Below are positions 41,101-53,226 of a stretch of 64,000 bases of DNA, one piece after another (position 1 is the first letter of the stretch; every line of letters begins with the position of its first letter). The translations under genes and the position numbers were made by a program. The notes under the pieces are model-generated. The model worked only from the letters and a program-made list of their open reading frames with translations. It had not been told where the DNA came from and ran no database searches. Origin of the DNA: Bursaphelenchus xylophilus (Eukaryota; Nematoda; Chromadorea; Rhabditida; Aphelenchoididae); NCBI GenBank assembly GCA_904066235.2, contig CAJFCV020000001.1:4340001-4404000 (forward strand), read 5' to 3'.

Positions 41101-44100
41101 GCCAAGCTCCTCAATGAACGAAGACGTCTTCCAGTTCTTGGCCACAATGGGGCCAAATGAAATTATCAGCAAACTGAAGGACCATTGGCCTCAAGAAAAG
41201 GTTGGTTTCAAATTCGTAGCTATCTTATATTAATTTAGACATCAAATTATATTATAGTAGGGTCTAGTAAAATATTAGGTCATTTTGAGCAAAATTTCTA
41301 TTTTTTATGTAAAAAATCGTTTTTAATTATGCCTGATAGCTCCTTCTTTCCACTAGATGCAGAAAAGATTCGATTTTTTCTTGGACTTTTCTTGAAAAAC
41401 AAAAGAAAATTAATGTCATCGTTTGTCTAATATAAGGTCACTTTGGTCTCAATTTTTATTTTTCGGAGAAAAAATTGTTCCTCCATTATGTCTTATGGCC
41501 CATTCTTTATTATCGATAGTAAAGGTCTTGATATTTTCCTTGAATTTACTGGAAAAACTAAAGATTTTTTTAAATAGTTGACCAGTGGCTAAAATAAGGT
41601 TATGCCTCTCTGAATTTTGGAAAATTTTATTTTTTACGAATCAATCAAATCTCTTGTGTCTTAATAAGCATAAGATGTTTTTGGGACGCGTATTTTACCT
41701 TCTCTTCCCTTCCGAAATTGAACTTTCTCCCCGTTCTGTGCCATATTACTCATCCCTGTTTTCTCACCTTCAAAAACCCATCGAAAATGGCAACCAGATG
41801 TTTTTTCCGACCGTTCTTTCCTCCATTCTTTGTCACATTACCTGATCCGCCCCTTCCCAGCGAACGTAAACAACTCGCTCGCCCGAAAAGAAGTGTGCAA
41901 AAAGGTGGAAGGGGGGCCCGTTTCGAAACCACAGCCCGTTGATGGATCGTGGCGCCCCCTTCCCATTTTTTGTTTTGTTTTTCCATCTGCTCACGTGATG
42001 CGAGTGGAAGGAATGAAACCACAGACGCACAATGCCCTTTGCCAGTAATTTGGTGTTCGCTTTTTCGCGGCCGAAACAAAGAGTTTTTAATTGAATGGAG
42101 ACGTAAGATGCGTAATTTGGCGACAAATTTGAGGGATTTCCTACAAAAAATTGTTACTTTTTGTCTGAAAATTGTATGTAGCACATAATACATGTAGTTG
42201 TTTTTTATAAAATTTATCATTTTGGAGCCAAAAAAATGAGAGAAGTTAGTTGTTTTCGGAAATCCGCATAATCTTTTGTCGAAAAATTGAATATGAAAAT
42301 TTGCATAGCATCAAAGAAAAATCATAAAAATGGCATTTTCGGGCATTTTACATATCTTTTGAGCCTCTAAAAACTTTTGCGACATCTTTTTTATCCAAAA
42401 AACCCAAGCTGAACTTGAGTTTTATGCCCTCGTATTTTTCCCCGCATTTATCGCGTTTTCTCATAATCCTTCTCATGCTACGTTCTATCAACTGATACCT
42501 TGAAACGTGCCCTTTTAAATTCCTAATTCTGTCGTGTTTATGAGAAGTAAATTCTGAGCAAACGAACATGTGAACGCCATTTTTTCGGCCGCTCGGCCCT
42601 CCCCGCTTCGAACCTTTTTTCTGGCACTAGCGTTCCAATTTCCGCGGTCGCCGTGAAATGTCATGCTCGCAGATTTCGTTTCAGGCCCCGCGGGCTATGG
42701 GTTTAATACCTCCGAAAATGTGGGGGCATCGTATTTCAAGCCGAATTTGGCCGACTTTTTCTCCTCCAATTTTTCGGCCAAATCTCCGTCTCATTTTTAA
42801 ATGTCGTCGTATCATAACATGGTGGATTGTGTGTGGCGGAATTACGCACCGGATGAGCCATCCGCCACTTACTTTCCTTGTTGACATCCGTCGGCACAAA
42901 GAGGGTCCGGGGATTACGAAAAGCCGGCCGATTTCGCCGTCCGTTTTCGCCCCAATTTGGCGGATGATATGGCCGCGAGTAATTTCGCTGTCATCAGGGT
43001 TATCTTGGGCTTAGATTGCGGGAGAAGGCAGAGTTCGAAAGTCTCGAACTTTGCTGTGGACAGCTATTTGAATTTGGGATATTACACTAGAGCAGAGATG
43101 TGGAAAAGTGATCGTAACTTTTGGGCAATGTAAAAAATGGATAGGCTTTGATCGGAATATGCTGTAATGAGGTTTGGTCCATAACACTGCAAATTTTTAC
43201 TCGAAAATTTGCATAATTTTTTCATTTATACCCATTTTTAATTTTGATGACTTTTGATACTTTTCGTTCAACTTTAAGCTAAAAATTTCTTATTTAGAAT
43301 ATCTAAATAGCCAGTTTTTGGCTTTCATTGTATTGTCTAGTCTCTGTGAAGCATGATGATTTCTTTTTTGGACATTTTTTTCCAATTTTTTGCCGAGTTT
43401 TGTCACGATTTCCAAAATTATCCTCCAAATCGGAGTTCACTCCAAATTTCGTCATCCTGCATTCTAAATGCCCTCTATCCTCTTACGACTTCCCACTTAA
43501 CATATCTGCACTCCTCTCCTCTTAAGCCCATTACATTCAATTCCTTGGGATTTTACACCTGGCCGCCGTACTCTCGGGTTTGTTTACAATCCCCGGCCCG
43601 GCTCTTCGTAACGTTCGTTTCTTGTTTCTATGGAAATTCGAAACCCTCCCATGACATTGGGAGGGCGTGGCCGGCGGTGTTCGCCCCTCTGGCGTTCTCC
43701 CTTCTCGGTCTAATCTGCGGATTAATTAGGTTTTCGGTTATTAAATACCTTTCTTTTCCATTGGTTTACACGTCAATTTAGGCGAGGGAAAAGGGTGGGA
43801 ACAAGGGCGCAGAAATGTCGTTATGCGTTTTTGAGGGTGTTTTTTTCGAGGAAATAAAAATTTCGTGAGAATGTTGATGTCAGTTTCTTGGGGTTTCGCA
43901 CAGTGCGGGAATTAAGTTTGAATTTTTTTTGCACAGTGCGAAAAATTTTTGACTTTCGAATTTTCGAATTGAAAAAAATTTGATTTTTCATTTTTATGTA
44001 CTGTGATTTTTTTCAATTTTTTTTGCAATATTTGAATAATTCTTTGCGCTGTAAAAAAAATTTTTTCTTATTTTTAGAAAAAGTTTTTTTTCAAGAAAAT

Positions 44101-47100
44101 TTTCACATTTTTTCCGAGCCCACATTCTCTTATTTTTACCCCCAAAAAATCTCAATTTTCCCCTCAACTACATTACATTCTTTTGTCTACTACAATATTC
44201 CCATTGACCTTTTTTCAAAGAAATTTTGTTCCGTCTACGAAATCTCATCCGAAAGTCCGATAAACAACTCGGTTCCCATGATAATGCCCTCCTCCTCGAG
44301 TGGATTAGAATCTTTCGAAGAGGAGCATAATAAATTTTCGAAATCGGGGCCATAAAGTATAAGTCTCAAGGTCTTGTGATTGTTATTTTTGGATGAAAAT
44401 GTGCAATTAGGGTTTTTTACTAATAATTTTTATTTTGAAAAATTTTGGGAAGAGAATTAGACGAGAGATTATGGAAAAGGCAGAGAGATCAGAGAAAAAT
44501 ATTTTTGGTTGTATTTAGCAAAAAATTATTTTTATTTCTGCAAAACGCGGTCTAAAAATGGCTCAAATATCTTGTAAAAATCATGTCTCCATTTTGAAAA
44601 AAAAAAATTAATTAATATCTCATCATTTTGCCTCAGGCAGTTTTCCTCTTAATCAATTCAATTAACCTTTCAAACCAGTAAATTTTGATTTGTAAATACT
44701 TAAACAGCCCTAACTAAAAATAAAAATACTTTTTCAATCAAAATTCCCCTTCTAATCACCTGTTCTTTGCAGATCCAAGAGTTCGAAAAGTCCTTTATGC
44801 AGATCACGAAGCCGTCGGCCGAACGTTCCAAGTCCACCATCAAAGATACGACCAACTCGGAGGCGCTGCACGACCTCCAAATCAAGCCGATTCAGCACAA
44901 AAAAGAGCGATACTCCAACGTCAGAGAGGAGAACAATGAGAACCACGAGGAAACGGGCTCGTTGCGCCGGAAACGCATCAAAGAATACCGCCGAAACATG
45001 ATCCACAAGCTGAACCTGCGCATGAAGAAGATGGTCGACGAGGTGGCGGACAAGTTCAGCAGGTGCAGAGTCAAATTCCGACCGATTTATCGACTGACGC
45101 CGGCGTTTTGTCAACTAAATTGGAGGCGGATCGAGGAGAGGGCCAAGAAACCGCATCGAAAGTTGGGCCGAGTCACGCAGAAATGGGAAAACTTTCAAAT
45201 AAAGACGATGAAAAAGGAGGACATGAAACGACGACATACCTACACGGAAAGCAGTCGATCTGCATTCAAAAGTATAAAGAGGAGGGAGGATCAGGAGAAA
45301 TTGAAACGAAAAATGAGACATCAAAGTGAAGAGAGAGGAGAAGAAATGATGATCAAGAAAAGGGGACGGAAAAGGAAGAGAATCGAGGAAGATGGAAAGA
45401 AAATTGAAAGGTAAGGGGATGGAGACGAGGGTAAAATACGAGATTACTTTATTTTCTCTTTTTCAGTTTTTTGATTGCACCGTGCAATAAAAAAATTTTT
45501 GCACTGTGAAATTTTTGGTTGCACCGTGCAGTAATTTTTGGTGACTGCACCGTGCAGTGACAACAATTTCGCACAGTGCAATAAAAAAATGTTTGCACTG
45601 TGCATTCAAAAAATTTACTTTCACAGTGCAATAAAAGTTTTTTGTCGCACCGTGCAGTGACAAAAATTCGCACAGTGCAATAAAAATTTTTTGTCGCACT
45701 GTGCAATCAAAAAATTTTTGTCGCACAGTTCAAGCAAAAAATTTTTCGCACTGTGCAATAAAAAACTTTTGTCGCACTGTGCAGTAACAAAAATTTTGCA
45801 CTGTGCATTCAAAAAATTTGTTTGCACCGTGCAATCACAAAGATTTTGCACAGTTTTAATTCAAAAAAATCGAATTTTAGACTCCAAAAATTAGCAATAA
45901 TAATTCTTTGACCTGCACAAAAATCTCCTGAACCATCTGTGCGGGCAAATTAATCCGCTGATAAAAGCTTAATCCGTTCTAGAAGGTTTTTCTAACATTT
46001 TCTATTTCCAGTTCCAAGCCTAATCCCGAAAATACTCTGGATGTGGTGCCGATGGTTCGAAAACGGAAGAGATCAAAGAATATGAACAAGGATGAGTACA
46101 TCAAGATCCGGTGCAGTAAGTTTTTGGTCGATTTCGGATTTTTTTTTTTTTGAAAAATTGAAATTTTTTGAAAAAAATGGGATTTTCTCAAAATTTAATT
46201 TTCAAACAAAATAAAAAAATAATAATATCCTTTATTTTAGACGTCATGATCGACCAACCAGCCAAATTGTCGGACCCCGACGCCTGTGAATGCGAGCCAG
46301 AAGCGGCTTGTTTGACCAGAAACTGTCCTCATCGAGCGTTGAACATTGAATGCACCCAATCCACCTGTTCCATCCATTACGAATGCCGAAATCGTCGGAT
46401 GCTGAGCAACGAAGCGGTCCACCAACTCCAAATGTTTGACACGGCATCTCGCGGTCGTGGGATTAAGACCACCGTGCACATAAATCCCGGCCAATTTGTG
46501 TGCGAATACGTGGGCGAGGTCATGAAATTGGAGGCCTATCAAATGCGTCATCTTTTGAGGTCGGTGGAGCAGCCCAGATTCGGTGTCCAACTGACTCCGA
46601 ATTTCGTCGTAGACGCCACACAGAAGGGAAATATCGCGAGATTCATCAACCACTCGTGCCAACCCAACTGCGAGATGCAACGATGGCAGGTGGGAGCGAA
46701 TTATCGATTGGGAATTTTCGCGAAACGGGCCATCGAAGAGGGAGAGGAACTCACCTACGACTACCGGCTGTTCGCGAGGATGGAGCCGGAACAGGAGTGT
46801 CGCTGCGGTGAGGCCCGTTGCCAGGGCGTTATACCGTCGCAGATGCCTCCGCGGCCCATCCTCCAGGAGCCGGAGAAGCTGAGTCGGGACGAGGTGAAGA
46901 TTGTCCGCAAAAATCGTCTCTTTTTGGTTCGAAACTTGAAGAAAGTGAAGGGAAAGGCGACGAAATCGACCAGAATCTCGATTGAAGACTCCTCGGAACT
47001 CCTCGAATTTCTGCTCAACATCTACGAAGACATTGTGCAGCATGCAGAAAGCAAGGAGAAGCTGAAAAGATCGCGAATTTCCCAGCTGAAGACGCAGATT

Positions 47101-48830
47101 CAAAAAGTTTTCAAACTCAAGGACGATGAATTGGAGCTGATCCAATGCTTCGACCATGCCATCAAGGCCTGGATCAACACGTTGCAGGGAGCGTGCGAGA
47201 GACGCGCTATGGAGTCGTTGAAGTCCCATTATCTGCACATCAAGAAGACCCGCGATCTGGCCAAACACATGGAGGATCAGAAGAGCGCCGCGGCCAAGGA
47301 GTTGGTCAAGAGTTTCAGCGAAGACCGCAAGCGCACTTCCTTGAATGGCGCCGCCTCCAAGCGACAGGACACACGTGTTTTGTCGGCGGACGCCGATCTC
47401 ACCTATATGGACAAGGGATTGGCCCCGGTTGGGAGTTATGACAATGATTTGGAGGCTGTCAAAATCAACGAAAACGGAATGGAGGAAGAAGGAAACGAAA
47501 ATGATAGCAGTGATTGTGTTCGATGCATCTGTGGAATGTTCGAAGATGATGGGGAAATGGTCGAATGCGATCGATGCAAATTCTGGCTACATGCCGATTG
47601 CGTTAAGTAAGTAGACTAAAAAAGTTTTGAAAGTGAAAAAAATGACTTTTCTGTAGAGATCGGATACATCTTATACAATTTTAAGCTTAATTTTTCAAGT
47701 TTTATCAAAATCTAAATGCAAAATTTTGAAGAATTCCAAAAAGAAATGCTTTTTACTGCCTCCAAAATTAATTATTTTTATTCTCAGCTACGACAAAGAC
47801 AGCAGCGACGACTACGAATGCGATTTCTGCTCCAAAAAGCTGAAATCCGCTCCCAAAGTTGACATCATCCTGAATCCTCAGCCGGATCAAACACTTCCCA
47901 ACTGCACCTACTACCGTACTCTGGTCACCAACCGGGGTCTGCAGGTTCGAATCAATGAAGCCGTTTACGTGGAGAAGGAGATCAACGAGGACTACAAGGT
48001 GATTCTGAAGCAACTTCTGGACCAAACTCCCAGAAAGCGGAGCAAAAAGAGCGATGAAAAGAGGAGTCCCATCAAGGAGTACAAGAGCAAGCATCAGGAC
48101 AAGAAGGAGTGGAGACGGAGTGATCTCCGCTGCTTCCGGATCGAACGTCTCTTTACCGGCCCCAATGGGGAGAAGTTCGTCTTCGGATGCTATTATGCCC
48201 GTCCTCATGAGACCTTCTGCGATTCCAACCGACTTTTCCACAAAAACGAGCTCTTCTGGACCCCTCTGTTCAACACGTTGCCGTTGGATGCGGTCGTTGG
48301 CCGATGCCTCGTTCTCGAACCCTCGGCGTGGAGCGAAGGAAGACCGAAGGAGCCCTATTACAAAGAGGACGATGTGTTCGTGTGCGAATACCAAATCGAC
48401 AAAACTCAACGGACCTTCACGAAGATGCCGGTGGGAAGTCATTACCCGCCGAATCGAGCGAACTACGTATTCAACAAGTTCAACGAGCCAAGGAAATTGA
48501 AACGCGACTTCACGCCGTTTGTGCTGACGAATGCCGAGAAGAAACCGGACCGCCACGAGACCAGAGATCGATGTCTAAGCTCGGCTAAGGAATTGGTAGG
48601 TGGATTGTGGCATAAGCTTCGTACATAAGTAGTTTAAAAACAAAATTAAGCCGATTTTTGGCGAGAAAATAGGATTTTTTGCAAAATATCCGGTTTTCCC
48701 CCCATTTTTTTGTCTACAGTATTAAAAATATAATATAATTTGTAATCCTTTTGCTTTTCAGAACATGGAGAATCTACGCTCAATTGTCGCCAACATCAAG
48801 AAGCAACAGAAGAAGCGTCGCTCCAAGTAA
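32186..48830 (+). CDS. lin-59: ASH1/LIN-59-type histone H3 lysine methyltransferase, nine exons
   Basis: Exons: 32186-32365, 32929-33246, 40044-40305, 40503-41200, 44773-45410, 46012-46115, 46241-47606, 47788-48595, 48762-48830. All junctions are GT-AG and all phases fit, giving about 1480 aa. Residues 1-490 are low-complexity (Ser, Pro, Asn, Gln). A basic region follows, with an AT-hook-like KKRGRKRKR. Then come an AWS domain (CECEPE at about 749), SET with GRGIKT, NHSCQPN at 870-876 and GEELTYDY, post-SET CRCGEARC at about 920, a C4HC3 PHD finger at about 1159-1203 split by intron 7, and a BAH domain at about 1295-1425. ASH1 proteins methylate H3K36 and counter Polycomb silencing. No bromodomain is recognisable between SET and PHD, where ASH1L has one. 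The first exon may have an upstream leader; the start is the first ATG after the likely trans-splice site. Intron 2 is 6.8 kb and intron 4 is 3.6 kb. Confidence 0.92.
37291..38538 (-). mobile_element. decayed Tc1/mariner element in intron 2 of the LIN-59-like gene
   Basis: TA-flanked inverted ends CAGGGTGCGCCAAAAATATT and AATATTTTTGGCGCACCCTG, 1248 bp apart, which is normal for a complete mariner-size element. On the minus strand a fragment at 37881-38108 (FMVRIGGTVLRSLIYFGSLL, then EKYLSVNIDVTLYS) resembles the transposase core around the second catalytic Asp (typical pattern VMVWG..G..L.F..G..NS..Y). The frame is broken by stops and shifts, and the catalytic triad cannot be traced. It lies opposite to the host gene. 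Confidence 0.7.
45470..45860. repeat. array of about 16 GCACNGTGC palindromes in intron 5 of the LIN-59-like gene
   Basis: The unit is a 9-bp palindrome GCACTGTGC, GCACAGTGC or GCACCGTGC followed by AATAAAAAATTTTTGTC-like AT-rich filler. Cores recur on average every 24-25 bases, in both central-base versions, so the array is self-complementary at many registers. Isolated copies occur at 16652, 31552, 31647, 31676, 31763, 43898 and 43931. Minus-strand frames of up to 87 codons through the array are repetitive and not genes. Confidence 0.85.
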
Positions 48831-50168
48831 TCCGACCAGATCTTCACCATGACCACCCAAATATTCGACCCCTCCCCTAGTGATCCCATTTTCCCGCCCG
48901 GTTGATGTAAATACTGTAACAATTCCATTTGTATTTACAACTATATTAGGTTCTACGTCGTATACGCATAGATATCGGACTATTTTTCGACAAATTTCCG
49001 GGATTTTTTGTTCTTTATATTATCCATGATGACTAAAGTGAAAAAATTTCGAAATTGACAAAAAAGTAGTTTCTCTCGTAAAGTTTTGCATTTACCTCTG
49101 ATGTTGTTATGAAGTCACTAACAGCAAGTGCATTTATCCTCCCATTTCCAAGCAGCCAAACCATTTTTGGGTCGGGAAAACGCGCTCTTTTCCGCGACGA
49201 CCCGGCATTTTGCGGACCAGTTGTACGAGCTCGTAGAGATCGCCCAGCCTTATTGCTCTTAGTCTCCAGCTTCCCAGCGAAGTCATTTATCGTATTCAAT
49301 TCTCAATTCCCCTCTAGAAACATCGCTCTCTGAGAAATCTCGTTAAATTTGTTACCTTCTCCTTGTTAACCTCGTCCCATTCTTTTTTGTAAAGCCCAAC
49401 TTTTTGTTAGTCCCCACGCCCCCCGAAATAACCCAGTGCTTAAGAATGAAGTTTAACTAACGTCGATATCAAATTGTCTTCACCGAATATCTCCCATGTT
49501 GAACATAGATTTAATGCCATCAATATATATATATATATTTACATTGTGATTCATAATTGTTCATTGTTGTTACAAAATGAATATTTTTGGAAAGGAAGAT
49601 TAAATTATATTGATATAAGATCGTTTGGAATTTGTGGAGCGACAAAACGGCATCAAAAAAGATAAGATACAAAGGCAATACGTAAGTTGTGTCCCAAAAA
49701 GGTCGCGACTTCTCAGTAAGGCCTTGGCAAAGAGAAACCAGACATGAAATAACAAGAACTCAGGGTTTTTTCACTTTTCTTGACATATGGTATCTTTACA
49801 GACCACTGGAACATCCTCAACAAACGTTTCGGTAATACCCAGACGTAAATACGGAGATCTTGATCCGAAATATTTCGAAAACGGTATTTTTTTTATGTCA
49901 ATCCAAAGAAAACCCTAGAACATCAAACGGAAAGTGCAATATGACCTCTAGGTAACAAATTTGTATACTTTCGGCCCTCATTATCCGTATTTGGAAAAAT
50001 CAATATTTTTTGTCACACTTCGCCACAAATTTTGGCATTTCGTTTAATCGTGCAGAAAATATTTTATCTCTAAATTTTTGTTGAAATTTATAGAAAATGC
50101 ATCGAATCGGTTGCATTTTTGCTATTTTCCAGTAATTTTGTAAAACTTTTGTATTTTTTTAGACACCA
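48831..50168. other. intergenic stretch between the LIN-59-like and KH genes
   Basis: I see no exon. A TATATATATATATATTTAC microsatellite lies near 49524. The spacing of 1.3 kb is much longer than is usual within nematode operons, so the two genes are probably separate units. An acceptor-like TTTTTTAG at 50155-50162 precedes the next ATG by six bases. Confidence 0.4.
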
Positions 50169-51853
50169 ATGGCGGAGTCGTATCAGCCGCGCGGTCAATA
50201 TCAGCAAGACTATGAGGATACTTACGAACAAGGACAGCAATCAGAAGGGGCTCAGCGACGACCGCCAAAGAATCGAAAAGAGGTAAGTATTTCATTTTTT
50301 GTGTTGAATTTTAGGTAAACAATGTGGAAAACTTGTCTTTTTTGAGGTCATTTATATTATTTTAGGTAATAACCAAAATTTCTGTGAAGGATTTACCTAA
50401 AAATTTTGAAATTAAATTAATTTATTACCTATAGTATTATTTTACTTCATGTCTAGACCTCTTTAAGTCCTATTTTACAGCCTAATTTACCTTTGAAATC
50501 GAGAAATTGATAGTTTTAGTATTTGACACCTCATCAACCTCAAAATTGCCCCTACAAACTCCCCAGATTTGGCCCATTTATTGCCGATCCGACCCTTGCA
50601 CTCCATAATGTCGAGGCTGAGATTGCTTATATCCATCAAACACATCAACGATTGCCCGAATCTCTTCGAGTTCTTACTGATGGTAAGGATTTTAAAAATT
50701 ACGTAGAAAATGGATTTGATAGGATCTTTTGTAATATTTCGTCATGATTTTCCGCCATTTTATCCCTACGTTTTTATTTTTTAGAGACAAAACGGCTGGC
50801 CTGTAAATGGAATACGGATTGGATTGATTTCAGCGCCGGGAGCCCAGATTACATCCGTTTGGAGCAAAAAGTCTTCTTGCCAGAGCCGAAACGAGGTGTA
50901 AGAGTTTGAAATTTTATTTTATTTGAAGTTTAGGATATCCTCTGCAATTTTTTTGTTTGATTTTTGCCGAATTTTGACAAGAAAATGCAAGTTTACGCCC
51001 GCAGCGTGCGCTTCCCGCCAAAGCGTTCGCAAAAAGAAAAGGGAAAGGGAGCGTGCGTCTGTGGTGTAATGGTCAGCATGGTTGCCTTCCAAGCAATCGA
51101 CACGGGTTCGATTCCCGTCAGACGCAGAGGGATTTTTTCCGTTTTCTTTTGGATTTTTATATTGAAAATGGCTAAATAATTGCATCCAGGGTTTAAATTC
51201 TTAATTTTAGACATTATTTTAGTATCAAAATTTAATTTTTGCCAAAATTTCCGAATTTTTTCTAATAATTCCATTTTTAGGAGAATGTTGTTGGCCGCCT
51301 GCTTGGGAAACGCGGTCAAACCCTCCGCGCGATTACTCAAAAGTACAAATGCAAAATTCAAATTTGTGGAAAAGGCTCTAAAGGTGGTGTTGGTGTCGAA
51401 AAAGGCGCCGGAAGCAGAGATTCCCCTTACAATGCACCTCTTCATTGCGTAATTTTGATGGAAGGAGACCCCACAGAAGTCTACCATCGAATGGCCGATA
51501 TTCTCAGGTTAATATTTCAGATCTGCACTATGGTAAGAAAAATTTTAAAAAAAATTTATAGCGACATTAGCTAAAATTTATATTTATTTTGATGATTTCA
51601 GACTGAATCTTTCGAATTCGAAGGCCTTCCCATAGATTTGTATGTAAATAAATTTGACCAAAAAAATGAGAGTGACCAACAAGGAAATAATGATGGTTCT
51701 GAACGAAAGAGAAAGTTTGAAGACGACCAAAATGATAATCAACATAATGGAGTAAGTTTTGTCGCACAAAATATATCTCAAAATCTTTAGCGCTCCCGAT
51801 TTGACAGCCCAAGCTCCCAAAATCAAAATAACAGCGAAGAAAATGAAGGATAA
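50169..51853 (+). CDS. STAR-like KH-domain RNA-binding protein
   Basis: Exons 50169-50282, 50520-50682, 50785-50897, 51281-51532, 51602-51751 and 51791-51853 join in phase to give 284 aa. The N-terminus is rich in Q, Y and E. Residues 40-118 contain YKLPRFGPF and a helical segment. A single KH domain runs from about 119 (EQKVFLPEPKRG) through VGRLLGKRGQTLRAI, whose G-K-R-G loop (139-142) contacts RNA, to KYKCKIQICGKGSKGG and MADILRLIFQ at about 215. The VGRLLGxRGxTxxxI and GKGSxxG phrases are those of the STAR family (GLD-1, QKI, Sam68), which control splicing, stability or translation of mRNAs. The tail has a basic KRKRKFED-like stretch that may be nuclear-localising. In exon 4 the apparent inner intron (51508-51520) is only 13 bp, so I read through it. 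A tRNA-Gly lies in intron 3. Confidence 0.8.
51055..51126 (+). tRNA. tRNA-Gly (anticodon TCC), within an intron of the KH gene
   Basis: It is identical over all 72 nt to the tRNA at 14922-14993: same acceptor stem (GCGTCTG/CAGACGC), anticodon loop CTTCCAA and T arm. It lies inside the intron 50898-51280, in the same orientation as the host gene. A TTTTTT run follows at about 51134, suitable as a Pol III terminator. Confidence 0.97.
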
Positions 51854-52180
51854 TTAGGATTTCTTTGACCAAAAACTTGGTTTTATTGTTGATTTTGAAC
51901 CTCTCAAACACGAGGAATTATTTATTTTATGCTAAATGTAATTTCAAATTTATATTGTACTCACTTTTAAAGTCTCATTGTTAAATTATATATATATATA
52001 TATCTCTTGTATAATATAAAATTTTGCCATAAATAGAAACTGTATTTTTTTGCACAGGTTCAGAATAATTTATTCATAAGTTAGAAGAGATCTGAAGCCA
52101 AAAATACCGAGGACAAGCTTTAGTTTTTCAGGGCGCTGATATTGTAGTAGCCGAAAGGCTGGGAAACAAGAATTGAGCAG
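51854..52180. other. intergenic region between convergent genes
   Basis: The KH gene and the tubulin-cofactor gene converge here. A (TA)n tract lies at about 51986-52002. Nothing else is seen. Confidence 0.4.
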
Positions 52181-52583
52181 TCAAAACCCGGCTGCTGCTT
52201 GTATTTGCTCATTGGCCAGCTCAAGCTCACCCGATCCGTTGACGCTGTCCGCATTCTCCTTGATATAGCTGACAAGTTCGTCGCGGGCTGTACGGATTTT
52301 TCGCTCAACTACTGGGACCATTTGAAGTGTTTCCTGAAAAAATTCGGCATTCCCAAACCTTGATGGAATAACCTAAAATTCAACAAAAAAAAAGAGAAAT
52401 ACTTACTCTATAAGCTTCGTCCATCTTCTTCAACTCATAGGCATTCGGATCCGTGGCCTCCAATTCCTTGATTTTGGCCTTCTCCTTCTCCGCGTCCTTC
52501 TTGTAAAATTCGGACTCTTTGATTAGTCGTTTTAGCACATTAGTCTTTATTTTGAGTTGTTGAAGGGTCTTGCCATCCGCCAT
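52181..52583 (-). CDS. tubulin-specific chaperone A (tubulin cofactor A)
   Basis: Two minus-strand exons, 52407-52583 and 52181-52333, joined in phase 0 (AGA|GTAAGT..TTTCAG|GAAACA), encode 109 aa, the normal length of the family. The protein starts MADGKTLQQLKIKTNVLKRL, continues with KESEFYKKDAEKEKAKIKEL and DEAYRETLQMVPVVERKIR, and ends AAAGF. This matches cofactor A, a three-helix bundle that captures quasi-native beta-tubulin released from the CCT chaperonin and passes it on for alpha/beta dimer assembly in the cytosol. The high Lys/Glu content and predicted coiled-coil helices agree with that. I see no odd features. Confidence 0.9.
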
Positions 52584-52935
52584 TGTGCGTGCAGTCCAAG
52601 GAAAAGGCACTGAAAATGAAGAGTAAAATAAAATTTATATTGTAGTAGAGAAAAATTTCGAAAATTCAGGGGGAAATGAGTAATACAAAGAGTAAATGCT
52701 GTACTATTTCGAAACATAACTAATTACCTCGACAAAATTCGCCGTTTTTACAAAAACCGAAATTTTGGAAAAATAAAAAAGGTTGAAACGGAATGCCAAA
52801 ATTATTGTTTTCGTGCCGAGAGCAAAAAAATATAATGACTATGCGATCCAAAATCTAGAAGGTTTACCAAAAATTCATTTGGAACATAAAAGCAACAAAT
52901 GAAAATTTTTTCCTTATTTTATGGGAAAATAAGGG

Positions 52936-53166
52936 TTACGGCCTCGAAAACCCAGAAAAAAGCCAAAAGCGGAAGTTTGGCTGGTTGCGTCGAAGAACAG
53001 ATAGAAAACCCATGTGGTATAGTAAGCAGGGAAACAAAAGTTGAAGCTTTTTGAATTGGACGGGATAGTCGTTTCCAGGTTCGGCCTCTACTTCCACCGC
53101 GGCTCGAACAAAGCTCCCATTTTCGTCAATATGTAGTGGTTGTTGCATCGACGTCTTCATCAACAT
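52936..53166 (-). CDS. hypothetical small protein, uncertain
   Basis: An open frame of up to 76 aa on the minus strand, 350 bp upstream of and co-oriented with tubulin cofactor A. It begins MLMKTSMQQPLHIDENGSFV and contains RAAVEVEAEPGNDYPVQFKK and a hydrophobic patch (LLFPCLLYHMGFLSVL) that could be a membrane segment. The first half looks protein-like, while the second could be intron or UTR. I do not recognise a family. It could be the first exon of a longer gene or the upstream member of a two-gene operon. Confidence 0.35.
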   Translation of the reverse strand: MLMKTSMQQPLHIDENGSFVRAAVEVEAEPGNDYPVQFKKLQLLFPCLLYHMGFLSVLRRNQPNFRFWLFSGFSRP

Positions 53167-53226
53167 TTCAAATCAAGTTTCTTCGCCGTTTATTATATCC
53201 GTAAAAATAAACTAGCTGTGTTCAAT

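Noticed and set aside
42658..43014. 118-codon frame inside intron 4 of the LIN-59-like gene
   Set aside because: It lies in a GC-richer part of the intron with no domain or phase-matched splice sites to the flanking exons.
45449..45851. Minus-strand frames of 76-87 codons with repeated HCTV / FYCTV phrases
   Set aside because: They are translations of the GCACNGTGC array and show no coding signal.
46237..47268. 343-codon minus-strand frame opposite the SET exon
   Set aside because: A shadow of the well-supported SET-domain coding sequence on the other strand.
51508..51520. 13-bp pseudo-intron GTTAATATTTCAG in exon 4 of the KH gene
   Set aside because: Too short to splice, and its removal would create a stop. 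Reading through keeps the frame to the next donor.
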